64,000 nt of DNA from Bog-532 sp963828445 (lineage in GTDB: Bacteria > Actinomycetota > Actinomycetes > Streptosporangiales > Streptosporangiaceae): NCBI GenBank assembly GCA_963828445.1, contig CAWHFP010000009.1, positions 186,001-250,000 of the forward strand, written 5' to 3'. Position 1 is the first letter of the stretch. Every line of letters starts with the position of its first letter. Below are positions 26,554-35,900 of this stretch, in pieces. The translations under genes and the position numbers were made by a program. Below the pieces are notes generated by a model, which did not search any database, was not told where the DNA came from, and was given only the letters and a program-made list of their open reading frames with translations.

Positions 26554-28005
26554 ATGGCTCGCACCGGCTTGCTCCACGACGTTCCGGCTCCGCGGCCCGA
26601 GCCCGCGGCCGAGCAGACCCCGCTGGCCTGGTGGCATCTGCGGGGCCGGCGGGTGGACCGGCACGTGCTGGCCCGGGTCCGGGACGGCCTGCTGGCCCTG
26701 GCCCCCCGCCCGGAGACCGTCGCCGCCCCTTTAGCTGACGCCCCCGCCCCGGACCAGCCGGCCCCAGCGGCCCCAGCGGCCGCGGCCGCCCCGGCCCCGG
26801 CCGCGGCCGCCACCGACGCGCCGGAGGCGGCCGCCGCGGCGGCCCCGGAACTGAACGAACCAGCCGTGGCCGCCATCCGGTCGACGTTCGCGATCGTGGC
26901 CGAAGCCGGGGACGCGGTGCCCGGCTACTTCTACGGCCAGCTGTTCGCCCGCCAGCCCCGGCTGCGCAACCTGTTCCCGCCGGCCATGAACGCTCAGCGC
27001 GACCGGCTGGTCAAGGCGCTGGTCCAGATCGTGGAGAGCCTCAGCACCCCCGACGAGATGGCCACCTACCTGGCCCAGCTGGGCCGGGACCACCGCAAGT
27101 ACGGCGTGGACGCCGCCATGTACGAGACGGTCGGGGCGGCCCTGCTGGCCACCCTGCGCCGGTTCGCGGGCCCGGCCTTCACCCCCGCGGCCGAGCAGGC
27201 CTGGACGGACGCCTACGCGGTCCTGTCGGCGCTGATGATCGAGGCCGCGGAGGAGGCGTCCGCCTCGACGCCGCCGTTCTGGCCGGCCGAGGTCGTCAGC
27301 GTCGAGGAACGCTTCCCGGGCCTGGCCGTGCTCACGATCGGGCTCGACCAGGGGCTGCGGTTCGAGGCCGGCCAGCACGTCACCGTGCAGCACCCACGGT
27401 GGCCGCGGGTGTGGCGGCCCTACTCGATCGCGGGCCGCCCCCGGGAGGACGGTCTGGTCCAGCTGCACGTCAAGGCCATCCCGGGCGGCTGGGTCAGCAA
27501 CGCGCTGGTGCACCACTGCGAGCCCGGGTCGCAGCTGACCCTGGGGCCGCCCCTGGGCACGATGACGCTGGCCCCGGCGGCGGACCGGGACCTGGTCTGC
27601 GTGGCCGGGGGAACCGGGCTGGCCCCGATCAAGGCGATCGTGGAGCAGGCGGTGCGGGATTCGTCGGCCCGGCCGCGCCGGATCCACCTGTTCTGCGGCG
27701 CCCGGCGGCGGGCCGAGCTCTACGACCTGGACGATCTGTGGCGGCTGGCCGACGCCTGGCCCGGCCTGCAGGTCATCCCGGTGACCTCCGACGACCGCGC
27801 GTTCGACGGCATGCAGGGCAACGTGGGCCGGGTCGCGGCCCGGTACCTGCCGCACCGCGAGTGCGAGGCCTACCTGGCCGGGCCGGCCGCGATGGTGCGG
27901 GAGTCACTGCGGATGCTGGTCATGGCCGGGCTGCCCCGGGCCAGGATCCACTACGACGACGCCCTGCTCGCGGGCCCGGAGCCGCCGCTCCCGTCGCGCC
28001 GCTAG
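26554..28005 (+). CDS. Flavohaemoprotein-type globin with FAD/NAD reductase
   Basis: 483 residues. An N-terminal region of about 100 residues ends in a long Ala/Pro linker, followed by a globin domain (about 102-245) with Tyr in YFYGQLF (B10) and the proximal His in GRDHRKYGVD near 178, then a ferredoxin-reductase module (250-480) with WRPYSIAG for FAD and VAGGTGLAPIKAI near 351 for NAD(P)H. Such proteins oxidise nitric oxide to nitrate using oxygen. Start at 26554 is preferred because GGGGAAGAGG precedes it. The N-terminal extension is not part of the standard flavohaemoglobin. It separates recG from rsmD. Confidence 0.87.
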   Translation: MARTGLLHDVPAPRPEPAAEQTPLAWWHLRGRRVDRHVLARVRDGLLALAPRPETVAAPLADAPAPDQPAPAAPAAAAAPAPAAAATDAPEAAAAAAPELNEPAVAAIRSTFAIVAEAGDAVPGYFYGQLFARQPRLRNLFPPAMNAQRDRLVKALVQIVESLSTPDEMATYLAQLGRDHRKYGVDAAMYETVGAALLATLRRFAGPAFTPAAEQAWTDAYAVLSALMIEAAEEASASTPPFWPAEVVSVEERFPGLAVLTIGLDQGLRFEAGQHVTVQHPRWPRVWRPYSIAGRPREDGLVQLHVKAIPGGWVSNALVHHCEPGSQLTLGPPLGTMTLAPAADRDLVCVAGGTGLAPIKAIVEQAVRDSSARPRRIHLFCGARRRAELYDLDDLWRLADAWPGLQVIPVTSDDRAFDGMQGNVGRVAARYLPHRECEAYLAGPAAMVRESLRMLVMAGLPRARIHYDDALLAGPEPPLPSRR

Positions 28006-28014
28006 GCCCGGGCG

Positions 28015-28236
28015 CTAGGCCCGGGCGGGGGCGCCCCGGACTTCGAGCTGGTCCAGCAGCGCCCGGGTCGCCTCGGTGACGGCCTCCACGGCCGCGTTGA
28101 AGGCGTCCGCGTTGTGCGCGGCCGGGGTGCGGAACCCGCTCACCTTCCGCACGTACTGCAGGGCCGCGGCGTGCATGTCGTCGACGGTGGCGCCCTCGGT
28201 GTAGGGCTCACGCAGGGTTTTTATGCTCCGGCACAT
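28015..28236 (-). CDS. DUF2277 family small protein
   Basis: 73 residues. The start MCRSIKTLREPYTEGATVDD and the central AALQYVRKVSGFR are the conserved marks of DUF2277 (PF10041), a family of unknown function whose members begin with MCR-SIK-LR. The gene is on the opposite strand, convergent with the flavohaemoprotein gene and divergent from rsmD, separated by ten bases from the former. Confidence 0.88.
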   Translation of the reverse strand: MCRSIKTLREPYTEGATVDDMHAAALQYVRKVSGFRTPAAHNADAFNAAVEAVTEATRALLDQLEVRGAPARA

Positions 28237-28304
28237 GCCCCGAGCCTACGACGAGCCGCCGACAGCCGTCCGCGCCAGCGCCCCGAGCGGGCACACTTGA
28301 AGAC

Positions 28305-28889
28305 ATGACGCGCGTGATCGCCGGCCAGGCCCGGGGCCGCCAGCTCGCGGTGCCCAAGGGCCGCACCACCCGCCCCACCGGCGACCGGGTCCGCGAGGCC
28401 ATGTTCGCGGCGGCGGGCTCGGTGCTGGGCTCGTTCGAGGGCACGCGCGTGCTCGACCTGTACGCGGGCTCGGGCGCGGCCGGCCTGGAGGCCCTGTCCC
28501 GCGGCGCCGGGCACGCCCTGCTGGTCGAGGCCGGCCCGCGGCCGGCCGAGGCCATCCGGGCCAACCTCCGCACGGTCGGGCTGGCCGGCGGCCACCTGGT
28601 CCAGGACCGGGTCGAACGCCTCCTGGACCGGGGCCTGCCCCCCGGCGACGAGCCCTACGACGTGCTGTTCGCCGACCCGCCCTACGCGCTGGCCGGGACC
28701 GAGCTGACCGCGGTGCTGGCCGTTGCCGCCACCCGGGGGTGGCTCACACCGGGAGCGCTGGCTATCGTCGAACGTGCCTCCCGTTCGGAGCCTTTGTGCT
28801 GGCCGGATGGTTTCTCGCCGCTCCAGTCACGCAAGTACGGCGAGGCCACGCTCTGGTACGCCACCTTCGACGATGAACAGAAAGGCTGA
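28305..28889 (+). CDS. rsmD: 16S rRNA (guanine(966)-N(2))-methyltransferase
   Basis: 194 residues. Methylates G966 of 16S rRNA in the assembling 30S subunit. N-terminal VIAGQARGRQLAVPKGRTTRPT, motif I LDLYAGSGAAGLEALSRGA near residue 50 and the catalytic motif FADPPYALA near 125 identify RsmD. It is followed after five bases by coaD, the standard actinobacterial order. Confidence 0.96.
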   Translation: MTRVIAGQARGRQLAVPKGRTTRPTGDRVREAMFAAAGSVLGSFEGTRVLDLYAGSGAAGLEALSRGAGHALLVEAGPRPAEAIRANLRTVGLAGGHLVQDRVERLLDRGLPPGDEPYDVLFADPPYALAGTELTAVLAVAATRGWLTPGALAIVERASRSEPLCWPDGFSPLQSRKYGEATLWYATFDDEQKG

Positions 28890-28894
28890 TCAGC

Positions 28895-29374
28895 GTGCGC
28901 CGAGTCGTCTGCCCCGGTTCCTTCGATCCCGTGACCAACGGGCACCTCGACATCATCAGCCGGGCCGCCGGGCTCTACGACGAGGTCGTGGTGGCCGTGC
29001 TCATCAACATCACCAAGAAGAGCCTGTTCACGGTGGACGAACGCATCGAGATGCTGCGCACCGTGACCTCCGAGTTCGGCAACGTCCGGGTCGACCGGTT
29101 CCACGGGCTGCTGGTCGACTTCTGTGAGGAGAACGGCATCTCGGCCGTGGTCAAGGGGCTGCGCGCGATCAGCGACTTCGACTACGAGATCCAGATGGCC
29201 CAGATGAACTACCGGATCGCCAAGGTCGAGACGCTGTTCATGACGACCAACCCGCTGTATTCGTTCCTGTCGTCCAGCCTCATCCGCGAGGTGGCCAAGT
29301 ACGGTGGCGACGTCAGCGGGCTGGTGCCGGAGCCGGTCATCGGTCAACTCCGGGCCCGGCTGGCCGAAAGTTGA
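28895..29374 (+). CDS. coaD: Phosphopantetheine adenylyltransferase
   Basis: 159 residues. Adds AMP to 4'-phosphopantetheine in coenzyme A synthesis. The nucleotidyltransferase motif TNGHLDII is at residues 12-19; KGLRAISDFDYEIQMAQMN and YSFLSSSLIREVAKYGGDVSGLVP are CoaD signatures. GTG start at 28895, directly after rsmD, which implies coupled translation. Confidence 0.97.
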   Translation: MRRVVCPGSFDPVTNGHLDIISRAAGLYDEVVVAVLINITKKSLFTVDERIEMLRTVTSEFGNVRVDRFHGLLVDFCEENGISAVVKGLRAISDFDYEIQMAQMNYRIAKVETLFMTTNPLYSFLSSSLIREVAKYGGDVSGLVPEPVIGQLRARLAES

Positions 29375-29482
29375 GCTACGTTAGGTGATGACGGGGAATG
29401 TGGCGGCTACCGGCTGAGTTGGGTATCGGGGCCAGCTCTGTCGTAAGCTTGACCGTCCACCTCTAGTCACTGGTAAACGTTA

Positions 29483-30118
29483 ATGCCTCACGTACGCAGA
29501 AAATCCGCAACCACCCTCGACCCGCGCGGGGCGCTCGTGTTCGATACACGGGGCCTGGGGCGCCAGGCTGGCGCCGCTCGGGAAGAGACCCGTACCGTCC
29601 CGGCCCCGGACCTGCTCCGGGTCGAGCTCGCGGGGGTTCCCGCGGGTGCCGAGGTGGACGTCGACCTGCGGCTGGAGGCGGTGCACGAGGGTGTCCTCGT
29701 CACCGGCACGGCCTCGGCTCCGGTGGTCGGTGAGTGCGCACGCTGCCTCGAGCCGGTCACCTCCGAGGTGGAGGCGAACTTCCAGGAGCTCTACCGCTAC
29801 GAGCCGAGCCCCGAGGAAGACGACGACGAAGAAGACGTCCTGCTACTGGACGGTGACCTGCTCGACCTGGAGCCCGTGCTCCGGGACGCGGTGGTGCTCG
29901 CGCTGCCGCTGTCCCCGTTGTGCTCGGACGACTGTGCCGGGCTGTGCCCCGACTGCGGGGTCCGGCTGGCCGACGCCGAGCCGGGACACCAGCACGATGG
30001 CGCGATCCTCCCCGAGTGGGAAGCCCTGCGCCAGCTCGCCGTAAGTGATTCAGATTCACCAGACCGTGAAGACCAGAACGGCCGCCGTGGTGGCGCCGGA
30101 GATCGACAGGAGGGCTGA
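29483..30118 (+). CDS. DUF177/YceD-family protein
   Basis: 211 residues. Contains the YceD/DUF177 core (about residues 50-185) with paired Cys motifs CARCLEP and CPDCGVRL, typical of the actinobacterial form; it precedes rpmF as in most bacteria. In bacteria and plants YceD-type proteins are linked to 23S rRNA accumulation. An acidic stretch (EEDDDEEDVLLLDGDLLDLEP) lies near 112-132. The last 30 or so residues are not conserved in my judgement. rpmF starts one base after its stop. Confidence 0.9.
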   Translation: MPHVRRKSATTLDPRGALVFDTRGLGRQAGAAREETRTVPAPDLLRVELAGVPAGAEVDVDLRLEAVHEGVLVTGTASAPVVGECARCLEPVTSEVEANFQELYRYEPSPEEDDDEEDVLLLDGDLLDLEPVLRDAVVLALPLSPLCSDDCAGLCPDCGVRLADAEPGHQHDGAILPEWEALRQLAVSDSDSPDREDQNGRRGGAGDRQEG

Positions 30119-30119
30119 G

Positions 30120-30296
30120 GTGGCGGTTCCCAAGCGGAGGATGTCACGCAGCAACACGCGTTCGCGTCGCTCGCAGTGGAAGACGAGTGCCCCGACGCTG
30201 GTCAGTTGCCCGCAGTGCCATGACCCCAAGCTTCCCCACGTGGCGTGCCCGACGTGCGGCACCTACCGGCGTCGCCAGGTGATTACTCCGTCCTGA
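30120..30296 (+). CDS. rpmF: 50S ribosomal protein L32
   Basis: 58 residues. GTG start at 30120, one base after the DUF177 stop. The sequence AVPKRRMSRSNTRSRRSQWK is the highly conserved L32 N-terminus; CPQCHDPKLPHVACPTC gives the zinc-binding Cys4 form. The small coding segment is also open further upstream, but only within the preceding gene. Confidence 0.97.
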   Translation: MAVPKRRMSRSNTRSRRSQWKTSAPTLVSCPQCHDPKLPHVACPTCGTYRRRQVITPS

Positions 30297-30337
30297 GCGG
30301 ACCAGGCTTAGTCGAGTGTGCCTGGAGGAGGCGTGCT

Positions 30338-31099
30338 GTGGGCGTCGTTAGGGATGGGCCGCGTGGCAGTGGAGCGGCCTCGGGCCGGGATCCGCATGAG
30401 CTCCCGGCCGCCCTCGGCGTGCCCCTCAGCGACGACATCCTCGAGCGTGCCCTCACCCACCGTTCCTACGCCTACGAGAACGGTGGCCTGCCCACCAACG
30501 AGCGCCTGGAGTTCCTGGGCGACTCGGTGCTGGGCCTGGTCGTGACCGACACGCTGTACCGCGGCTACCCGAACCTGCCCGAGGGCCAGCTGGCCAAGCT
30601 GCGGGCGGCGGTGGTCAACATGACCGCGCTGGCCGGGGTGGCCCGCGGCCTGAGCCTGGGCTCGTACGTGCACCTGGGCCGGGGCGAGGAGGGCACCGGC
30701 GGCCGCGACAAGCCGTCGATCCTGGCCGACACCCTGGAAGCGGTGATCGGCGCGGTGTTCATCGACCGCGGCCTGGACGCGGCCAGCGGCCTCGTGCACG
30801 CCTTGTTCGACCCGGTCATCGAGCGCTCGGCCCGGCTCGGCGCGGGCCTGGACTGGAAGACCTCCCTCCAGGAGCTGACCGCGGCCGAGCTGCTCGGGGT
30901 GCCCGAGTACACGGTCGCCGAGAGCGGCCCGGACCACCAGAAGTCGTTCCGCGCCCAGGTCAAGGTGGGCGGGAAGGTCCTCGGGACCGGCGAGGGACGG
31001 TCCAAGAAGGCCGCCGAGCAGCAGGCCGCCGAGGCGGCCTGGATGGCGATCAGCGCCACCACCGACGAGGACGCCAGCGGCGAGTCCGGGGATGCCTGA
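30338..31099 (+). CDS. rnc: Ribonuclease III
   Basis: 253 residues. Double-strand-specific endonuclease that processes rRNA and structured mRNA. The catalytic signature NERLEFLGDSVLGLVV is near residue 54, TLEAVIGAVFIDRG near 132, and a double-stranded RNA binding domain (AAELLGVPEYTVAESGPDH onwards) fills residues 160-240. GTG at 30338 was chosen: GGAGGAGG ends six bases before it, whereas the upstream open frame overlaps rpmF. mutM begins eight bases before its stop. Confidence 0.95.
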   Translation: MGVVRDGPRGSGAASGRDPHELPAALGVPLSDDILERALTHRSYAYENGGLPTNERLEFLGDSVLGLVVTDTLYRGYPNLPEGQLAKLRAAVVNMTALAGVARGLSLGSYVHLGRGEEGTGGRDKPSILADTLEAVIGAVFIDRGLDAASGLVHALFDPVIERSARLGAGLDWKTSLQELTAAELLGVPEYTVAESGPDHQKSFRAQVKVGGKVLGTGEGRSKKAAEQQAAEAAWMAISATTDEDASGESGDA

Positions 31100-31943
31100 G
31101 CTCCCCGAAGTCGAAACCGTCCGCCAGGGCCTGCAGCGGCACGTGGTCGGCCGCACCATCGACAAGGTCTCGGTGCTGCACCCGCGGGCGGTGCGCCGCC
31201 ACCTGGCCGGCCCCACCGACTTTTCCGACGTCCTGGCCGGCCGTCCCGTGTCCGGGGCCCGCCGCCGCGGCAAGTACCTGTGGCTGCCGGTGGGCGAGGA
31301 CGCCATCCTGGCTCACCTGGGCATGAGCGGCCAGTTGCTGGTCGGCGACCCGGCCCGGCCGCTGTCGCCGCACGTGCGGGCGGTGTTCACGTTCACCGAC
31401 GGCGGCCCCGACCTGCGCTTCACCGACCAGCGGACCTTCGGCCACCTGCTGTTCGCCCCGGGGGGCGCCGAGCTGCCGGGCCCGATCGCCCACATCGCCC
31501 CCGACCCGCTGGAAGACGCCTTCGACGATGCCGCCTTCGCCGCCGCCGTGCGCAAGCGCAAGACCGGCCTCAAGCGCGCGCTGCTGGACCAGTCGCTGAT
31601 CAGCGGGGTCGGCAACATCTACGCCGACGAGGCGCTGTGGCGGGCCAAGCTGCACTACGCCCGGGCCACCGACACCGCGGGTCGGCCGGAGATCACTCGG
31701 CTGCTGGCCGCCATCCGCGAGGTCATGCGGACCGCGCTGGCCGCGGGTGGCACCTCGTTCGACCGCCTGTACGTCAACGTCAACGGGGAGAGCGGCTACT
31801 TCGACCGCTCGCTGGCCGTCTATGGCCGCGAGGGCGAGCCCTGCCCGCGCTGTGGCACCCCGGTCCGCCGCGACCCGTTCATGAACCGGTCCTCCTACAG
31901 CTGCCCGCGCTGCCAGCCCCGCCCCCGCAACGGCCGCTGGTGA
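31092..31943 (+). CDS. mutM: Formamidopyrimidine-DNA glycosylase
   Basis: 283 residues. Excises oxidised purines such as 8-oxoguanine. MPELPEVETVRQGL holds the catalytic Pro2 and Glu3; RRRGKYLWL contains the conserved Lys; the helix-two-turn-helix ISGVGNIYADEALW is near residue 170; and the C-terminal zinc finger CPRCGTPVRRDPFMNRSSYSCPRCQ is intact. It overlaps rnc by eight bases, so it is cotranscribed. Confidence 0.97.
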   Translation: MPELPEVETVRQGLQRHVVGRTIDKVSVLHPRAVRRHLAGPTDFSDVLAGRPVSGARRRGKYLWLPVGEDAILAHLGMSGQLLVGDPARPLSPHVRAVFTFTDGGPDLRFTDQRTFGHLLFAPGGAELPGPIAHIAPDPLEDAFDDAAFAAAVRKRKTGLKRALLDQSLISGVGNIYADEALWRAKLHYARATDTAGRPEITRLLAAIREVMRTALAAGGTSFDRLYVNVNGESGYFDRSLAVYGREGEPCPRCGTPVRRDPFMNRSSYSCPRCQPRPRNGRW

Positions 31944-31983
31944 CGCCGAGCCCCCTTCCCATATCGAAGGTAGGTTGGTTCGG

Positions 31984-32283
31984 GTGACCACCATCGGTTC
32001 GGGCGACGGTGACCAGGTCCGGTTGACCGCATGGGCCGACGGCCGGGTCCAGGGAGTGGGGTTCCGGGCCTGGGTGCGCACGAAGGCCACCGGGCTGGGG
32101 CTGACCGGGTCCGCGACCAACCTGGACGACGGCCAGGTCGAGATCGTCGCCGAGGGCCCCGAACCCGACGTCCGCGCCCTGCTGGCCGAGCTGAGGGGCG
32201 GGGACACCCCCGGCCGGGTGACCAGGGTCACCGAACGCTGGGGCCAGCCTCAGGGCCGGCTGCGCGGGTTCACCGAGGCCTGA
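31984..32283 (+). CDS. acyP: Acylphosphatase
   Basis: 99 residues. Small enzyme hydrolysing acyl phosphates. RVQGVGFRAWVRTKA is the active-site loop with the essential Arg, and GSATNLDDGQVEIVAEG carries the catalytic Asn. GTG at 31984 is preferred over the TTG at 31975 since AAGGTAGG stands about nine bases upstream. It closes the rnc-mutM-acyP group. Confidence 0.93.
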   Translation: MTTIGSGDGDQVRLTAWADGRVQGVGFRAWVRTKATGLGLTGSATNLDDGQVEIVAEGPEPDVRALLAELRGGDTPGRVTRVTERWGQPQGRLRGFTEA

Positions 32284-32490
32284 GCCCGCCTCGCCTGCAA
32301 CAATCGTCACTCAGTGCCGGCCAAGCAGGTTTACTAATTCGGTATGTAAGGTAAATAACAGAGGCTAAGTCGTCACTCAACTTGACCAGCCAAGCCCTAA
32401 GTGGGACTCTAGATAATGTAAATCGCACGCAGGTATGCGTGACTTTAGATTGTGCCCACTCTGGTCACTCAGCGTGGAGGACCCCACACC
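32284..32490 (+). promoter_or_regulatory. AT-richer leader before the small coiled-coil gene with repeated motifs
   Basis: 207 non-coding bases. GTCACTCA occurs three times (32306-32313, 32372-32379, 32464-32471). At 32426-32441, cacgca-ggta-tgcgtg is a perfect six-base inverted repeat, flanked by tctagataatg and actttaga. A TTGACC at 32382 and TAGATAAT near 32410 look promoter-like although spaced too widely for a standard pair. Likely promoter and operator of the small gene. Confidence 0.4.
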
Positions 32491-32682
32491 ATGGCAAAGG
32501 CTCTACTTGGCCACGTTGGCGGTCCCGACCCCCGGATGATCTCAGAGATGCGCCGTCTCCAGCAGCGAGTGCGCGACCTGGAAACCGAGCTTATGCGGCT
32601 CCAGGACGAGAACGATGCACTCATGGCTGGGGCCAGCGATGCTGAGCTTCTGGTAGCGGGCCGCGAGCCAGCGCTCACATGA
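32491..32682 (+). CDS. Small conserved actinobacterial coiled-coil protein
   Basis: 63 residues beginning MAKALLGHVGGPDPRM and then a heptad-type helix, RRLQQRVRDLETELMRLQDE, predicted to form a coiled coil. I recall very similar short proteins upstream of smc in many actinobacteria, but no function. GGAGG lies nine to ten bases before the ATG. It is monocistronic: its own leader upstream and a perfect terminator hairpin directly downstream. The distinct regulation suggests independent expression from acyP and smc. Confidence 0.85.
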   Translation: MAKALLGHVGGPDPRMISEMRRLQQRVRDLETELMRLQDENDALMAGASDAELLVAGREPALT

Positions 32683-32727
32683 GCGTCGGCACGACGAGGC
32701 AAAACAACCGAAAGATCCGCAGGACCA

Positions 32728-32762
32728 AATAGGGACGCCTGCTTTGTTGGGGCGTCCCTATT
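32728..32762 (+). terminator. Strong intrinsic terminator after the small coiled-coil gene
   Basis: Twelve-base perfect arms, aatagggacgcc (32728-32739) and ggcgtccctatt (32751-32762), with an eleven-base loop, 46 bases past the stop. Among the clearest terminators in the window; it isolates the small gene from smc. Confidence 0.9.
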
Positions 32763-32910
32763 GTCTTGCCTCCGCACCCTCGGTGCGGAGGCCGTCAAGC
32801 ACACCATCATTGGTGCCCCCTTCCCTCCTGGCACCACGTACGGCCCGCATTTGACGGTGCCACACGGTAATGTCACCGCGAGGTGACGACCCCGCAGGAG
32901 GGAGGCTCTG

Positions 32911-35900
32911 TTGTACCTGAAGAGCCTGACCCTGCGCGGCTTCAAGTCGTTCGCGTCGGCCACTTCGCTGCGCCTCGAGCCCGGCATCACCTGCGTGGTC
33001 GGCCCCAACGGCTCCGGCAAGTCCAACATCGTCGACGCCCTGGCCTGGGTCATGGGCGAGCAGGGGGCCAAGTCCCTGCGCGGCGGCAAGATGGAGGACG
33101 TCGTCTTCGCGGGCACCACGTCCCGGCCCCCGCTGGGCCGGGCCGAGGTCACCCTGACCATCGACAACGCCGACGGCGCGCTGCCCATCGACTACGCCGA
33201 GGTCACGATCAGCCGGCTGATGTTCCGGTCGGGCCAGAGCGAGTACGCCATCAACGGCGACCGCTGCCGCCTGCTCGACGTGCAGGAACTGCTGTCCGAC
33301 TCCGGCCTGGGCCGGGAGATGCACGTCATCGTGGGCCAGGGCCAGCTCGACACCGTGCTGCACGCGGGCCCGGAGGCCCGGCGCGCGCTGATCGAGGAGG
33401 CGGCCGGGGTGCTCAAGCACCGCCGCCGCAAGGAAAAGGCCCTGCGCAAGCTGGAGGCCATGCAGGCCAACCTGACCCGGCTGGTCGACCTGACCGCCGA
33501 GCTGTCCCGCCGCCTCAAGCCCCTGGGCCGCCAGGCTGAGGTGGCCCGCCGGGCCGCCACCATCCAGGCCGACCTGCGTGACTCCCGGCTGCGCCTGCTG
33601 GCCGACGACTACATGACGCTGGCCGCCCGGCTGGCCACCGACGAGGCCGACGAGGCCGCGGTGCTGGCCCGCCGCACCGCCCTGGAGACGTCGCTGGGCG
33701 AGGCCCGCCGCCGCGAGGCCGAACTGGACACCGCCGCCCAGCAGCACGCGGCCGCGCTGGCCCAGGCCCAGGAGACCTGGTTCGGGCTGTCCTCGCTGGC
33801 CGAGCGGCTGCGTTCCACCGCTGGCCTGGCCGAGGAGCGGCACCGGCACCTGTCGGCCGAGCCGGTCGCCGAACGGCCCGGCCGCGACCCGGACGAGCTG
33901 GACCGGCAGGCCGCCGAGCTGCGCGAGGAAGAGGACATCCTGCAGGCCCGGCTGGACGTGGGCCGGGAGCGGCTGACCACCGCGGTCGCCGAACGCTCCG
34001 GGGCCGAGGCCGAGCTGGCCCGCCTGGAGCGGCGGATCGCCGACGACAGCCGGGCCGCCGCCACCCGGGCCGACCGCCTGGCCAAGCTGCGCGGCCAGGT
34101 CGGCGCGGCCAGCAGCCGCCAGGCCGCCGCCGCCGAGGAACTGGACCGGCTGGCCGCCTCGGCCGCCGAGGCCCGGGTCCGGGCCGAACGGGCCCAGGCC
34201 GAGCACCGCCAGGCCGCCGCCGCCGAGTCCGGCCACGACGAGGGCCGGGCCGAGCTGGCCGCCGCCCACGAGGAGGCCACCGCCCGGCTGACGTCGGCCA
34301 CCGCCGAGGTCGGTGAGCTGCGCAAGACCGAGGCCGAGGCCATCAAGCGGTACACCGCCCTGCAGGCCCGGGTCGACACGCTGCAGGAGGCCTTCCGCCG
34401 CGGCGCCGACGCCTCCGCCGACCTGCTGGCCACCAACGGCCGGTTCAGCGGCGTCATCGGCCCGTTCGCCGAGGCCATCACGGTCGCCGACGGGGCCCAG
34501 GCCGCGATCGCGGCCGCGCTGGGCGCCGCCGCCAACAGCGTGGCCGTCACCGACCTGAACGCGGCCATCGCCATCCTCACCGTCCTGCGCGAGTCCAACG
34601 CGGGCACGGCCGGGCTGGTCATCGCCGGTCACCCGGACGTGGGTCACTCGGTGGCCAGCCGGTCCCGGTCCCGGTCCGACCGCCCGGACCTGCCCGCCGG
34701 GGCCAGCTACGCCCTGGACCTGGTCCAGGCCAGCGACGAGCTGCGCCCGGCCGTCAACCAGCTGCTGGGCGGGGTGGTGGTGGCGGCCAGCCTGGAGCAG
34801 GCCGCCGACCTGATGCGGGCCACCCCCGGCCAGCGGGTCGTCACCCGTGACGGCGACGTGCTCGGCGCCCACTGGGCCACCGGCGGGTCCGCGGGCCAGC
34901 AGAGCCTGATCGAGGTGCGCGCGGCCGCCGACGACGCCGCCACCGGCCTGCAGGCCAGCCAGGACCAGTGCGAGGACGCCGCCCAGCGGCTGGCGGTGGC
35001 GGTCAGCGCCGAGGCCGCGGCCCGCCGGGCCGTGGAGGAGGCCCGGACCCGGATGCGCCAGGCCGACTCGGCCGCGGCCGAGATCTCCGGCCGCCTCGGC
35101 CGTCTGGCCGGGGCCGCCCGCGCCGCCGGGGACGAGGTCCGGCGGCTGGAGACCGCGATCGAGGCCGCCCGCCACGCGGGGGAGAAGGACGAGACCCGGC
35201 TGGCCGAGCTGACCGAGCGGCTGGCCGAGGCCGAGCAGGGCGAGCAGGCCGGCCCGGACGAGCATGATCACACCAGCGAGGACGCCAGCGGCGCCGCCGA
35301 GGCCAAGGACACCCTGGCCCAGCGCTGCACCATGGCCCGCAACGCCGAGATGGAGGCGCGCCTGGAGGTGCGCACGGTGGAGGAGCGGCTGCGGGCCATC
35401 GAGGGCCGCGCCGACTCGCTGACCGCGGCCGCCACCGCCGAGCGCCAGGCCCGCGAGCGGGCCCAGGCCCGGCTGCGCCAGCGGGCGGCCGAGGCCACCG
35501 TGGCCCGGGCCGTGGCCCGGGGCGCCGCCCTGGCCGTGGCCCGCGCCGAGCAGTCACTGGACGCCGCGCTGGCCCGCCGCACCGAGGCCGAGACCGCCAC
35601 CGCCGCCGGCGCCGACGAGCTCAAGCTGGTCCGGGCCCGGGTCCGCGAGCTGGCCGCCGAGCTGGACACCGTGGTCAGCTCGGCCCACGGCGCCGAGATC
35701 GCCCGGGCCGAGCACCGGCTGCGGCTGGAGCAGATGGAGGGCCACGCGGTCGAGGAGTTCGGCGCCGACGCGGCCCAGCTGGTCGCCGAGTACGGCCCCG
35801 ACGTGCCCATCCCGCCCCCGGCCGACGCCGAGGAAGGCACGCTGCCCACCGCCTACGACCGGGCCGTCCAGGAGAAGCGGGCCGATGCTGCCGCCCGCGA

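Noticed and set aside
32758..35271. 837-codon minus-strand frame opposite smc
   Set aside because: Gly/Leu/Gln-rich shadow; smc in the other strand has all SMC motifs.
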